Positions 37,504 through 46,331 of a DNA stretch of 64,000 nt are shown piece by piece. Numbering within the stretch: the first letter of the stretch is position 1; each line of letters opens with the position of its first letter. The stretch spans positions 1 to 64,000 of the forward strand of contig CAZLMM010000011.1 in assembly GCA_964560495.1 (NCBI GenBank), given 5' to 3'. A program made the translations under genes and the position numbers. Origin of the DNA: UBA5069 sp964560495 (lineage in GTDB: Bacteria; Chloroflexota; Anaerolineae; Caldilineales; Caldilineaceae). Under the pieces are notes generated by a model. It saw nothing but the letters and a program-made list of their open reading frames with translations. It did not search any database and was not told the origin of the DNA.

Positions 37504-37567
37504 TCGAACCTATTCATGAGGCAGGGGCGGCGTACGGCTCGTTCCTGCCTCACATTGTGCCAGGGGA

Positions 37568-38485
37568 ATGTCGATGCAACGGGCCATCGCTCGCCTCAAG
37601 AAGCCTTCCTATCGCTATCAGTTAGCCGGTTTGCTGTTCGTGCTGCCGGTCTTTCTGGGTACGTTGGTTCTCAATGTATTGCCCACTGTCGCGTCTCTCG
37701 GGCTGAGCCTCACCAGTTGGGATTTGATCACGCCGCCTGAATACGTAGGGTTTCAGAATTACGCCAGGCTGGCGCAAGATCCTTTCGCCCGTGCAGCCAT
37801 GTTCAACACGGTCAAGTATGTCATAGGCGCCGTCTCGCTGGGGATGCTCGGTTCATTGGGCCTGGCCTTGCTCGTCAACCAATCACTGCGCGGCGTGCGC
37901 TTTTTCCGCCTCGCCTACTTCATTCCGGTCGTCACCTCTGTCGTGGCGACTGCGCTTGTCTGGCAGTGGATACTCAATGGCAAGCTTGGTCTGGTCAACT
38001 CCATGCTGCGTATGATTGGAATCGATGGGCCGTCCTGGCTGACTGATCCCAGATGGGCCATGTTTTCGATCATCATCATCAGCGTGTGGGCGGGTGTAGG
38101 GTACAACATGATGATCTTTCTGGCAGGTTTGCAAAACATTCCCCAAAGCCTGTATGAGGCTGCCACTATCGACGGCGCGGGCGGTTGGGCGCGCTTTCGC
38201 AATGTGACCCTGCCGCTGCTTTCGCCGACAACCTTCTTCGTGCTGATCATTTCGCTGATCAACTCCTTTCAGGTTTTTGACATCGTCTACATCATCACCA
38301 CAACGGGCGGGGCCGGCGGTCGTCTGCGCTCGACGGATGTATGGGTCTATTACCTGTGGCAAAACGCGTTTTCGTTTTTTCGCATGGGATACGCCTCAGC
38401 CATGGCGTGGGTGCTATTTCTGGTGATTGGCGCGATTACCATTTTTCAGTGGAAATTTTCCAAGCGTTGGGTCTTTTACGATTGA
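37568..38485 (+). CDS. CUT1 ABC permease, MalF type
   Basis: A 305-residue membrane protein with six predicted spans. The EAA loop YEAATIDGAGGW lies near residues 195-206. It is preceded by GGGGAATG-like purine-rich sequence; ATG at 37568 is used, with 37574 as an alternative. Its stop lies 18 bases before the next ATG. It should pair with the binding protein upstream and the MalG-type permease downstream. Confidence 0.9.
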   Translation: MSMQRAIARLKKPSYRYQLAGLLFVLPVFLGTLVLNVLPTVASLGLSLTSWDLITPPEYVGFQNYARLAQDPFARAAMFNTVKYVIGAVSLGMLGSLGLALLVNQSLRGVRFFRLAYFIPVVTSVVATALVWQWILNGKLGLVNSMLRMIGIDGPSWLTDPRWAMFSIIIISVWAGVGYNMMIFLAGLQNIPQSLYEAATIDGAGGWARFRNVTLPLLSPTTFFVLIISLINSFQVFDIVYIITTTGGAGGRLRSTDVWVYYLWQNAFSFFRMGYASAMAWVLFLVIGAITIFQWKFSKRWVFYD

Positions 38486-38503
38486 GTGGGGGAAAGTGGT
38501 GTC

Positions 38504-39397
38504 ATGACAACTGTCAGCAAAGCCCAACCAGCGCCGGCAGCTGTGGCGTCATCAGCCACCAGCGTGCATCTGTGGCGCGCTCCCATCTTGCGCGCTCTAC
38601 TGTATTTTCTCCTGGCTACCCTTGCCCTGTTCATGATGCTGCCGTTGTTCTGGATGGTGTCAAGTTCGCTCAAGCTCAAGAGCCAGATCTTCGCCTTTCC
38701 ACCGCAATGGATTCCAGACCCGATAGTCTGGCAAAACTACATCAACGCCTGGCAAGCCTATCCCTTTGACCGTTTCATGTTCAACAGTTTCAAAGTAGCG
38801 ATCATCTCGGTTCTCGGTCAATTGCTCGTCTGCTCCATGGGCGGTTATGGTTTCGCTCGCTTCGACTTTCCGCTGAAGAATGCAATGTTCGCCATTTTGA
38901 TTGCTGTCATGTTGGTGCCGGGCATCGTCAACGTCGTACCGATCTTCATTCTCTACAAAAATCTGGGCTTGATCGACACTCACTGGGCCTTGATTGCACC
39001 CGTTGCGCTTGCCAGCACTTTTGGCACCTTTCTGTTCCGCCAGTTCATGATGACCATTCCCAAGGATCTGGAAGACGCGGCCCGGATCGACGGCGCGGGG
39101 CCGTGGGCCATATATTGGCGCGTCATGCTGCCATTGTGCAAGCCAGCCGCTGCTGTTCTGGCGACCTTCACCTTCATCGCCAGTTGGAACAATTTTTTTG
39201 CCGCGTTGATCTATCTACGCTCTCAGGAGCAATTCACCATGCCTATCGGTCTTTCATACTTTCGCAACGAGGTGGGCACCGAGTGGCACTTGCTCATGGC
39301 GGGTTCGGCGATTTCTATGATCCCCACGATTATCGTCTTTCTGTTCACCCAAAAATACTTCGTGCGCGGCATCACCATGTCGGGGCTGAAATTCTGA
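38504..39397 (+). CDS. CUT1 ABC permease, MalG type
   Basis: A 297-residue membrane protein completing the second importer. The EAA-type loop is EDAARIDGAGPW (about residues 191-202), and the C-terminus ends GITMSGLKF. The frame can be opened at a GTG at 38486, but GGGGGAAAG ahead of the ATG at 38504 decides for the later start. No ATP-binding subunit follows. Confidence 0.9.
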   Translation: MTTVSKAQPAPAAVASSATSVHLWRAPILRALLYFLLATLALFMMLPLFWMVSSSLKLKSQIFAFPPQWIPDPIVWQNYINAWQAYPFDRFMFNSFKVAIISVLGQLLVCSMGGYGFARFDFPLKNAMFAILIAVMLVPGIVNVVPIFILYKNLGLIDTHWALIAPVALASTFGTFLFRQFMMTIPKDLEDAARIDGAGPWAIYWRVMLPLCKPAAAVLATFTFIASWNNFFAALIYLRSQEQFTMPIGLSYFRNEVGTEWHLLMAGSAISMIPTIIVFLFTQKYFVRGITMSGLKF

Positions 39398-39416
39398 CAC
39401 GTGTTACACAGTTGTC

Positions 39417-39467
39417 CTGGGAATGCTGGTATCTTGCCAGCAGTTGCCAAGATGGTGGCGCTCCCAG
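39417..39467. repeat. Imperfect palindromic element between permease and racemase genes
   Basis: CTGGGA at 39417-39422 pairs with TCCCAG at 39462-39467. Inside lies a further hairpin, TGCTGG with CCAGCA, and the left half read outward resembles the complement of the right half. This kind of sequence is reminiscent of short palindromic repeats scattered in some genomes. Only one copy is in this window. Confidence 0.45.
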
Positions 39468-39500
39468 ATGCGCAACTTCTCATTCTAAGGAGAGTTTGCA

Positions 39501-40229
39501 ATGCCAAAGAGCCTGGCTCTGATCCACACAAGTTTTGTTTTCATCAATGTCGAGACCATGATGCGCGATCTCTTTGCCGAGATCATGCCCGATGTACGCC
39601 TGATCAACATTGTTGATGATTCGCTCCTGGCTGATGTGATGCGCGTTGGGGAGATTCGTCCGGAAGTCCAACAGCGCATGAATCATTACGTCGAAGCTGC
39701 GGCGCGCACTGGCGCGGACGCCGTGCTTTCGCTCTGCTCCTCGCTGGGCCCCACGATCGACGAGGCTCGCACGCTTGTCTCGATTCCGGTGATCAAGATC
39801 GACGACGCCATGACCGCAAAGGCTGCGGCTGAAGCTGATCGCCTCGGCGTGATGGCGACCGTCAAGACCACCCTCGCCCCAACTGTCAGCCTGATCCGCA
39901 GCAAGGCGACAGCCATGAGCCGGCAAGTAGAGATCCACCCCTGTCTGGTTGCCGGTGCCTTTGAGATTCTGATGAGCGGGCAACGGGAGCATCACGACGA
40001 GCTGGTCGTTGCAGCAGCGCGCGAGCTGGCGTCTCGCGTCGATCTGATCGTGTTGGCCCAGGCTTCGATGACCCGTCTGGCGCCGCGGCTGCAAACCGAG
40101 ACCGGCCTAACAGTGTTGTCCAGCCCACGCCTCGCCATCGAATACACAAAAAGTGTGTTGGATGGGCTTGGCCGCAACTCTGACGCGCCAACCGAGCAAA
40201 CCAGACAAAACACGCCGGCGGTCTGTTAA
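39501..40229 (+). CDS. Aspartate/glutamate racemase-like (AroM/arylmalonate decarboxylase-like) protein
   Basis: A 242-residue member of the Asp/Glu/hydantoin racemase superfamily. AAGGAGA-like sequence precedes the ATG at 39501. The first catalytic cysteine is visible in LSLCSSLGP (about residue 78). The second expected cysteine position reads VLAQASM, with Ala/Ser instead of Cys. A single-cysteine enzyme of this fold can be a decarboxylase or isomerase rather than a two-base racemase. In the cluster it could process an acid produced by the FAD enzymes. Confidence 0.78.
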   Translation: MPKSLALIHTSFVFINVETMMRDLFAEIMPDVRLINIVDDSLLADVMRVGEIRPEVQQRMNHYVEAAARTGADAVLSLCSSLGPTIDEARTLVSIPVIKIDDAMTAKAAAEADRLGVMATVKTTLAPTVSLIRSKATAMSRQVEIHPCLVAGAFEILMSGQREHHDELVVAAARELASRVDLIVLAQASMTRLAPRLQTETGLTVLSSPRLAIEYTKSVLDGLGRNSDAPTEQTRQNTPAVC

Positions 40230-40273
40230 TCGACCAGTTGCTTGCTTTTCAATGGAATGTAAAGGAATGTGTG

Positions 40274-41704
40274 ATGACGAGATTTGTTGATTTTCCCGCT
40301 GCCCGACTCCCTGTCATAGATGAGGCCGATGTCTGCGTTATTGGCGGCGGCACTGCCGGTTTTTGTGCAGCCGTGGCCGCGGCTCGCGCCGGCGCCAGGA
40401 CGATTCTCATCGAGCGTTTTGGCTATCTTGGCGGCTGCCTCACCACGACCTACAATACCACACCCGGCTGGTTTGGCGATTCCGATGGCAACCAGATCAT
40501 CGGCGGCATTCCCTGGGAGTTCATCGAGCGGATGCAACGCGAGGGTGAGGTCTTCATCCCAATCAAGTGGAAGCCGCAGATCTGGCCGCCGACCACCAAG
40601 AAGATCGCCTTGGACATGGTGACCGATGCCGGCGTTGAACTCTACTTCTACACATGGGCCTCGGACGTGGTCATGGATGGCGACATGGCGACAGGGGTGG
40701 TGGTGCAGAGCAAGGCGGGGCGTAGCGTCATCTTGGCGAAGACTTTCGTCGATGCCAGCGCCGACGCTGATATCGCCGCCAGCGCCGGCGCGCCCTTTGA
40801 CATGGTCGATGTGAACGAGCTCCAGCAAGTCTCCATGGACCTGACAGGTTGCGGCGTCGATGTCCCGCGCGTCATCGAGTGGGTGCGCGCTAATCAAGAC
40901 AGGCTTACAAGTGTACGTGGCCTGGATGTCGAACACAAAGATGGCGGCGCTCAACCCATGTTGACTTTCGTAATTCCCAATCAGGATACGAGTGTCGGCT
41001 CGGATGGCAAAACCTATCATGTGGGCGTCATGCCAACGGTGAAACTATGCGTATATCGCGATGCAGTTCGCCTGCAAGGCAACGTGGAGATCAATCCACT
41101 CGACCCAAAGGCCCTCACCTACGCTGAGGTGGAAGGCTTACAGGGCGCGTTACGTCATCTCAAATATCTCAAAGAAACCGTGCCGGGCATGGAAAACGTC
41201 TACGTCGTTGCACAAAATCACCTGGGCGTGCGCGAATCGCGACGCATCATCGGCGACTACATCATCACGCTGGACGATCTCCTACACCAGGCGCGTTTCG
41301 ATGATGTGGTCGCGCTCAATTGTCGTGCGCTTGACTATCACCTCAAGGGCACAGTTTTCAAGATCGAGTTTCTCAAAGGCAACCACGATGTGCCTCTGCG
41401 TGCGCTCACGCCGCAAGGAGTGGGCAACATTGTCGTGGCCGGGCGCTGCATCTCTTGCGACCATCTCTCTCATGCCTCTATTCGCGGCTCGGCCACGTGT
41501 ATGGCGACAGGTCACGCCGCGGGTGTGGCCGCGGCGCTGGCAGCGCAGGGCAACGGTCGGATACGCAACGTACCGATTCGCAAGCTCCAGCGCATGCTGC
41601 TGGCGCAAGGCGCAGTCCTCAGCACCCAAGAGCGCTCATTCGACGACAACGCCTCCCCTTCATCCAGTAACGATATCGCCGGGCGCTATGCAATTTTCGT
41701 ATAG
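40274..41704 (+). CDS. FAD-dependent oxidoreductase, first of a tandem pair
   Basis: A 476-residue flavoprotein of the FAD_oxidored (Pfam12831-type) family. The N-terminal dinucleotide-binding motif is VCVIGGGTAGFCAAVAAARA (about residues 20-39), followed by LIERFGYLGG. A second conserved block near the C-terminus reads VVAGRCISCDHLSHASIRG. The start at 40274 (MTRFVDFPAARLPV) has AAAGGA upstream; an earlier TTG at 40238 is possible but weaker. The following gene is its paralogue. Members of this family occur in sugar-acid and steroid-like catabolic clusters; substrate unknown. Confidence 0.85.
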   Translation: MTRFVDFPAARLPVIDEADVCVIGGGTAGFCAAVAAARAGARTILIERFGYLGGCLTTTYNTTPGWFGDSDGNQIIGGIPWEFIERMQREGEVFIPIKWKPQIWPPTTKKIALDMVTDAGVELYFYTWASDVVMDGDMATGVVVQSKAGRSVILAKTFVDASADADIAASAGAPFDMVDVNELQQVSMDLTGCGVDVPRVIEWVRANQDRLTSVRGLDVEHKDGGAQPMLTFVIPNQDTSVGSDGKTYHVGVMPTVKLCVYRDAVRLQGNVEINPLDPKALTYAEVEGLQGALRHLKYLKETVPGMENVYVVAQNHLGVRESRRIIGDYIITLDDLLHQARFDDVVALNCRALDYHLKGTVFKIEFLKGNHDVPLRALTPQGVGNIVVAGRCISCDHLSHASIRGSATCMATGHAAGVAAALAAQGNGRIRNVPIRKLQRMLLAQGAVLSTQERSFDDNASPSSSNDIAGRYAIFV

Positions 41705-41758
41705 ACGGGTAACAAAATTGGACGAACAAATTTGAATTCCAAGATTGCGGAGATTCCA

Positions 41759-43180
41759 ATGGCAAGATATCCAAAGACCTTCATCGTTCCGGCGCAAGAA
41801 TTGCCGGTTTTGACAGAAGCCGATGTCTGCATCATCGGCGGTGGCACAGCTGGCTTCTGTGCTGCAGTTGGCGCAGCCAGGGCAGGCGCCAGGACTGTTC
41901 TCGTCGAGCGTAGCGGCTTTCTGGGCGGCAGCGTCACCGGCACCTATAACACCAACCCTGGCTGGACAAACGACTCTCATGCAAACCACATCGTTGGCGG
42001 CGTCGGCTGGGAGTTTCTGGAGCGCATGGAGCAGAAGGGATACGCCGTCGTGGATCGCCAACGCTGGCGCGCCCAGATTTTTCCAGAAGGCACCAAGTTC
42101 GTCGCTCTGGAAATGGTGGCCGAGGCTGGTGTCGAGCTCTACCTTCACACCTGGTTTAGCGAGACGTTGATGGAAGGCGAAACCATTCACGGCGCCGTCG
42201 TCCAAAACAAGTCGGGGCGTCAGGTCATCGACGCTGCCTGCTTTGTAGATGCCAGCGGCGATGCTGACGTGGCCTATCACGCTGGCGCGCCCTACGAAAA
42301 ACTCGACGCCGACAACCTGTGGCAGACGTCGGTTGACCTGACTGTTTGCAACATCGACGCAGTCAAGGTGATCGACTGGGCGCGCGCCAACCGGGAAAAA
42401 TTGGACTGGGCCTGGATTCCCGACGTCAGCGAAGTGCACGGCGTTCAGAATATGTTTACATTCTTACTCAAAGGTGGTTACACTGTGCGCCTGGATGGCG
42501 AATCCAACCGCGCAGGTGAGATCAGTATCGCCCATAAGGGGCCGGTACCCACAGTCAAGCTCATGATTCGACGCAGCACGGCGCGTGTACAAGGGTCTGT
42601 TGAGATTGACGGCACCGATGTTCGCCAATTGACCTGGGCCGAGATCGAGGGCCGGCGGCGCGCCCTGGGGCATCTACGCTTCCTTCAAGAGAACATCCCT
42701 GGTTTCGAGGAGGCGTTCGTCATCGGCCAATCGCCATTGGGTGTGCGCGAGACACGACGCATCATCGGCGAGTACGTGATCACGCTGGATGATCTGCTCC
42801 ATAATTCCCGTTTCGACGACGTGGTGGCGCTCAACGCACGGGCGCTGGACAAGCATCTCAAGGATGAACACTTTTCATATCAAATCCTGGAGGGCAATCA
42901 CGACATACCATTGCGGGCGCTCACGCCTCAAGGGGTGCAAAATCTGCTGGTCGCCGGGCGCTGCATTTCCAGCGACCATGAGTCCAACGCCTCCCTACGC
43001 GGCGCTGCCACCTGTTTCGCCACCGGGCATGCCGCCGGCGTTGCTGCGGCCCTGTCTGCTCAACATGATGGAAAGGTGCGCTCGCTGGATATTGGGCTGC
43101 TCCAACGCACGCTCGTCGGACAGAAAGCGATCTTGAGCACCGACCCGCATCGTCATCCCGGGAGCATGGTTTCGGGATGA
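41759..43180 (+). CDS. FAD-dependent oxidoreductase, second of a tandem pair
   Basis: A 473-residue paralogue of the preceding protein. The glycine motif is VCIIGGGTAGFCAAVGAARA, followed by LVERSGFLGG; the C-terminal block is LVAGRCISSDHESNASLRG. GGAG lies before the ATG at 41759. The two genes share most conserved segments but differ in loops, so they may have different substrates or act as partners. Two hairpins and the convergent kinase gene follow. Confidence 0.85.
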   Translation: MARYPKTFIVPAQELPVLTEADVCIIGGGTAGFCAAVGAARAGARTVLVERSGFLGGSVTGTYNTNPGWTNDSHANHIVGGVGWEFLERMEQKGYAVVDRQRWRAQIFPEGTKFVALEMVAEAGVELYLHTWFSETLMEGETIHGAVVQNKSGRQVIDAACFVDASGDADVAYHAGAPYEKLDADNLWQTSVDLTVCNIDAVKVIDWARANREKLDWAWIPDVSEVHGVQNMFTFLLKGGYTVRLDGESNRAGEISIAHKGPVPTVKLMIRRSTARVQGSVEIDGTDVRQLTWAEIEGRRRALGHLRFLQENIPGFEEAFVIGQSPLGVRETRRIIGEYVITLDDLLHNSRFDDVVALNARALDKHLKDEHFSYQILEGNHDIPLRALTPQGVQNLLVAGRCISSDHESNASLRGAATCFATGHAAGVAAALSAQHDGKVRSLDIGLLQRTLVGQKAILSTDPHRHPGSMVSG

Positions 43181-43199
43181 GGGCTTCTTGCTTCATCAC

Positions 43200-43237
43200 T
43201 CGACGTTTCAGCATACTTGCGCTTGCTGAAACATCGA
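43200..43237. terminator. Hairpin after the FAD oxidoreductase pair
   Basis: Arms 43200-43213 and 43224-43237 pair over 13 of 14 positions around a ten-base loop, in the gap between convergent genes (43180 + and 43313 -). No U-run is obvious. Confidence 0.5.
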
Positions 43238-43252
43238 GCAACAGACATGCGT

Positions 43253-43275
43253 GCTCCTCCACAAACTGGAGGAGC
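43253..43275. terminator. Second hairpin in the same convergent gap
   Basis: GCTCCTCCA (43253-43261) and TGGAGGAGC (43267-43275) form a nine-base stem with a five-base loop. Together with the previous hairpin it could end transcripts from both sides. Confidence 0.5.
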
Positions 43276-43312
43276 GCATTACGTGGTCGAATTGGGATGA
43301 CTGCTGACCTGA

Positions 43313-44743
43313 TCAGCGTTCCGGATGCAGCGGACGCAGACCTTCGACCACTTTCGACAACGTGTCATCATCTCCTACATTGCCTGGGAAAACGATATAG
43401 GGCATCCCAGGAAAACGGCTCTCAGCGCCCGCCTGCCATACGGGCACGCCGGGTAGGATTTGCCCTAACACGTTGGCCCGTCGCATCCGCAGCCCAAGCG
43501 TCGCTACATCGCTGGCAGTGACGCCTCCTTTGGCGACGATGTAAGCCGGCCGCACCCGGAGCGCGCTCAAGACGCTAACCAACGCATCGGACACACGGCG
43601 TCCGATGGCAAGGTTGGTTGTGTCATCGGCGCCGGTCACGAGATCGCGACTGGTGAAGACGACTGTATCCTCATCCTGGGCGAGCGCATCGTTGACCTTC
43701 GTTGCGGCGGAAGCAATCTCATCGCCACGTGTTGTCGCGTCCAGAAGACGCGATACCTGGAGTGGGATTGCTCGTAGCCCATGGGCGAGGAGGCGTTGCA
43801 ACTGAGCCGTCGTCTTGGGCACATATGAGCCGACGATTGTCAACCCGGCGCCATGTTGCGACAGGCCAAGTTCAGCGCGCGTCAACAGACCGCGGCGCTC
43901 GATGCCAGCGCGCACGCGCACGAAAGACGCGGCTGTGCGATAAAGATAATGTCGTCCAGTCGCTTCGGCAGAGAGCAGCGCACACACCAGCACCTCCAGA
44001 TCTCGATCGTCGGTTGCATTGACGATACAGACGCTGCCGGATGGCAGATCGAGCAGGCGGCGTTGGACACATTCTACACCGCCCGTGCGCAGGTCGGCGA
44101 TGGAGATTGTTGCGACTGCTTCTGCCGGGATACGCCCCTGCGTCTTTTCCGCCACCCACTCCCGCAGGTTCGAGGAGCAATAGCCAAAGACTGCATCGCG
44201 GGCAAAAGGTGTTTGCGCGGCCGGCGTGAGTCGCTCGCCTTCCTGTACATAGTGAACATCGTCAATGGTGAAGCGTCCGCCCTCTGCAAAGTACGGTGCG
44301 ATCACGGTGGCGTCGAAACGTACACCCAGCCCTTCTGCCAGCGCGTCCACTTCGGACGGGAAATGGCCGCGCAAGGTGGAGTCGCTGCGGCTGACGACGA
44401 CGAAATCAACGCCTGTCTGCGCAGCAGCTGCGGCCAGATTGGCGCCAATGGCGCGGTTGAGCACCTGCGCGGCGGCGGCGGTCATGCTGCGCGAGTTAGT
44501 CAATACATAGAAAGCAGGCCAGTCGCCGGTCAGGCCAGCGCATAACTCTTCCACGCCCCAGGTCATGAACACGGGGACAGCATGAACAGTCTGCGTTCCG
44601 GTGGGATCGTCATCGAGCACGACGATTTGGCGTCGGCTGGCCACGACAGCGCGTTGCAACTCAAACCATGGAGACGCGGGAAGTGGGGGTAGCGCGGCAA
44701 AGAGATCTGTTTTGTCCATCGACTGTTGATCCTTCTGTGTCAT
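43313..44743 (-). CDS. Four-carbon acid sugar kinase family protein (DUF1537)
   Basis: A 476-residue kinase of the family that phosphorylates threonate, erythronate and related acids. The N-terminal VLDDDPTGTQTVHAVPV (about residues 41-57) and the C-terminal KGGVTASDVATLGL (about 414-427) signatures are both present. The ATG at 44743 has AGGAG about ten bases ahead. It is convergent with the FadR cluster and divergent from the third importer. A PdxA2-type dehydrogenase, its usual partner, is not in the window. Confidence 0.88.
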   Translation of the reverse strand: MTQKDQQSMDKTDLFAALPPLPASPWFELQRAVVASRRQIVVLDDDPTGTQTVHAVPVFMTWGVEELCAGLTGDWPAFYVLTNSRSMTAAAAQVLNRAIGANLAAAAAQTGVDFVVVSRSDSTLRGHFPSEVDALAEGLGVRFDATVIAPYFAEGGRFTIDDVHYVQEGERLTPAAQTPFARDAVFGYCSSNLREWVAEKTQGRIPAEAVATISIADLRTGGVECVQRRLLDLPSGSVCIVNATDDRDLEVLVCALLSAEATGRHYLYRTAASFVRVRAGIERRGLLTRAELGLSQHGAGLTIVGSYVPKTTAQLQRLLAHGLRAIPLQVSRLLDATTRGDEIASAATKVNDALAQDEDTVVFTSRDLVTGADDTTNLAIGRRVSDALVSVLSALRVRPAYIVAKGGVTASDVATLGLRMRRANVLGQILPGVPVWQAGAESRFPGMPYIVFPGNVGDDDTLSKVVEGLRPLHPER

Positions 44744-44789
44744 GATGCCATTGCTCCTGTATCACCATCCATCTTGCCTGCGCCAAGTA

Positions 44790-44798
44790 TGCTACAAT
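44790..44798 (+). promoter_or_regulatory. Extended -10 promoter before the third importer
   Basis: TGCTACAAT (TGN plus TACAAT at 44793-44798) lies about 95 bases before the ATG at 44892, in the gap from the divergent kinase. No clear -35 is seen. Confidence 0.4.
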
Positions 44799-44891
44799 CG
44801 GTGGGCGTTTTGCTAATCACAGCCATTATCCTGATACAATTTTGTCATCGTCTGTCGCCTGTTCAACCCAATCACAATCTTGGAGGCAAAT

Positions 44892-46214
44892 ATGAAAAAC
44901 AAACTGCTCACAATCTTGGCGTTGTTGGCTGTGATGGCGCTGTTGCTGGCAGCCTGCGCCGCGCCGGCAACACAGCAACCCGCTGCGGGCGATGCTGCCA
45001 GCCCGGAGGCCTTGCGCGTATGGATTCAATGGGGCGACAATCCCCAGCAAGTGCAAGAGTTGTTCGATCAATACACCGCCGAGACAGGCGTCAAGGTGGA
45101 AGTCACCGCGCCCATCGACGATGACAAAATCCTGCCGGCCCTGACCGGCTCGAACCCGCCTGACATCCTTGTCTTGAGCGGAGGCGACGCCGCCAAGTCG
45201 TACTACAAAGAGGGCTTGACTCTGGATCTCACGGACATCGTCAACGCTGGCGACATCGACATGGAGGATATGTTCGATGCGCCGCTGACCCAGTGCCGCC
45301 AGGAGAACCTCTTGGTCTGCCTGCCCTGGGGCACAGACGCCTATGCCCTGTTCTGGAACAAGGATCTCTTCGAGGCCGCAGGTCTTGACCCAGAGACTCC
45401 ACCGACCACCATGGAGGAACTGGTGGAGTTCGCCGACAAGCTGACCATCGTTGGCGCGGATGGCAGCCTGGAGCAGGTCGGCTTCATCCCCGACCACTCA
45501 TGGAGCCACACGGATCTCTATGCCCGCAACTTTGGCGGTTTCTGGTACAGCGACGACGGAACCGAGTTGACCGCCAACAGCCAGCCCATGGTGGATGCCA
45601 TGACCTGGCAACAACAGTTCTACAACAAATATGGCGTTGAGAATCTCCAGGCGTTTCAGTCTGGCTTTGGTGAGTATGGCTCACCGGATGCGCCATTCTA
45701 CGCCGGCAAAGTCGCCATGATGGTGGAAGGCGAATGGCAGGTGGGGCCGAATTTCATCCCCAAGCTCAAGCCCGAGCTGAATTACGGCGTAACCGCTTTC
45801 CCGCCGCCCGCCGCCAATCCCGAACGCGCTGGCACCATCGTCAACCAGGGGACTGTGGTGGTGATTCCCTCTGGCGCGGCTGATGTGGACGCCTCGGCGA
45901 AGCTGTTGGCCTGGATGATGACGCCCGAGATTGTGGCGGAAGAGTTCTGCTACAACGCCAACCTGCCTACGAGCAAGAAGGCCGCCGAAAACCCCTGCTT
46001 CCAGGAGCTTGGGCCAAAATTCCAGGTTTTTGTCGATTTGATGAACAGCCCGAACGCCTACGCGGTCATCACGACGCCGCTCTCCTTCGAGCTGAACGAC
46101 GCGCTTGCCGCAGCCGAGGAAGCGATCCTCTACACCGGCGCAGACCCGCAAGCCACCCTGGACGCGGTGCAGGCTGAGTTCGAGCCGAAGTTCAATGAGA
46201 TGATGGGGAAATAA
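44892..46214 (+). CDS. Extracellular sugar-binding lipoprotein of a CUT1 importer (Sec signal)
   Basis: A 440-residue family 1 solute-binding protein. Unlike the first two in this window it has a Sec lipoprotein signal with LLLAACA (Cys21) and no twin arginine. GGAGG sits five bases before the ATG at 44892, which decides the start over 44880. Typical ligand-binding segments include WIQWGDNPQQVQELFDQYTA and FYAGKVAMMVEGEW. The permease genes follow after a structured 117-base gap. Substrate unknown. Confidence 0.9.
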   Translation: MKNKLLTILALLAVMALLLAACAAPATQQPAAGDAASPEALRVWIQWGDNPQQVQELFDQYTAETGVKVEVTAPIDDDKILPALTGSNPPDILVLSGGDAAKSYYKEGLTLDLTDIVNAGDIDMEDMFDAPLTQCRQENLLVCLPWGTDAYALFWNKDLFEAAGLDPETPPTTMEELVEFADKLTIVGADGSLEQVGFIPDHSWSHTDLYARNFGGFWYSDDGTELTANSQPMVDAMTWQQQFYNKYGVENLQAFQSGFGEYGSPDAPFYAGKVAMMVEGEWQVGPNFIPKLKPELNYGVTAFPPPAANPERAGTIVNQGTVVVIPSGAADVDASAKLLAWMMTPEIVAEEFCYNANLPTSKKAAENPCFQELGPKFQVFVDLMNSPNAYAVITTPLSFELNDALAAAEEAILYTGADPQATLDAVQAEFEPKFNEMMGK

Positions 46215-46222
46215 GAGAATGT

Positions 46223-46295
46223 GGTCTTGGGGTAGTGGGATTTTTGGGGAAGGCGCGGCACTCCCCATCCTCAAAACCTCAAGACCTCACTACCC
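46223..46295 (+). other. Structured intercistronic gap with crossing inverted repeats
   Basis: Four segments appear in the order A, B, A', B'. GGTCTTG (46223-46229) complements CAAGACC (46280-46286), and GGGTAGTG (46230-46237) complements CACTACCC (46288-46295). Because the pairings cross, they form either alternative hairpins or a pseudoknot. A small inner hairpin, TGGGGA (46245-46250) with TCCCCA (46262-46267), fits between. It may adjust expression of the permeases relative to the binding protein. Confidence 0.4.
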
Positions 46296-46331
46296 AACAA
46301 TCCCCTGGCAGCATGGAAAAGGAGCACGACA

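Noticed and set aside
40238..40273. Earlier TTG start for the first FAD oxidoreductase
   Set aside because: The ATG at 40274 has AAAGGA at the right distance and matches the start of its paralogue.
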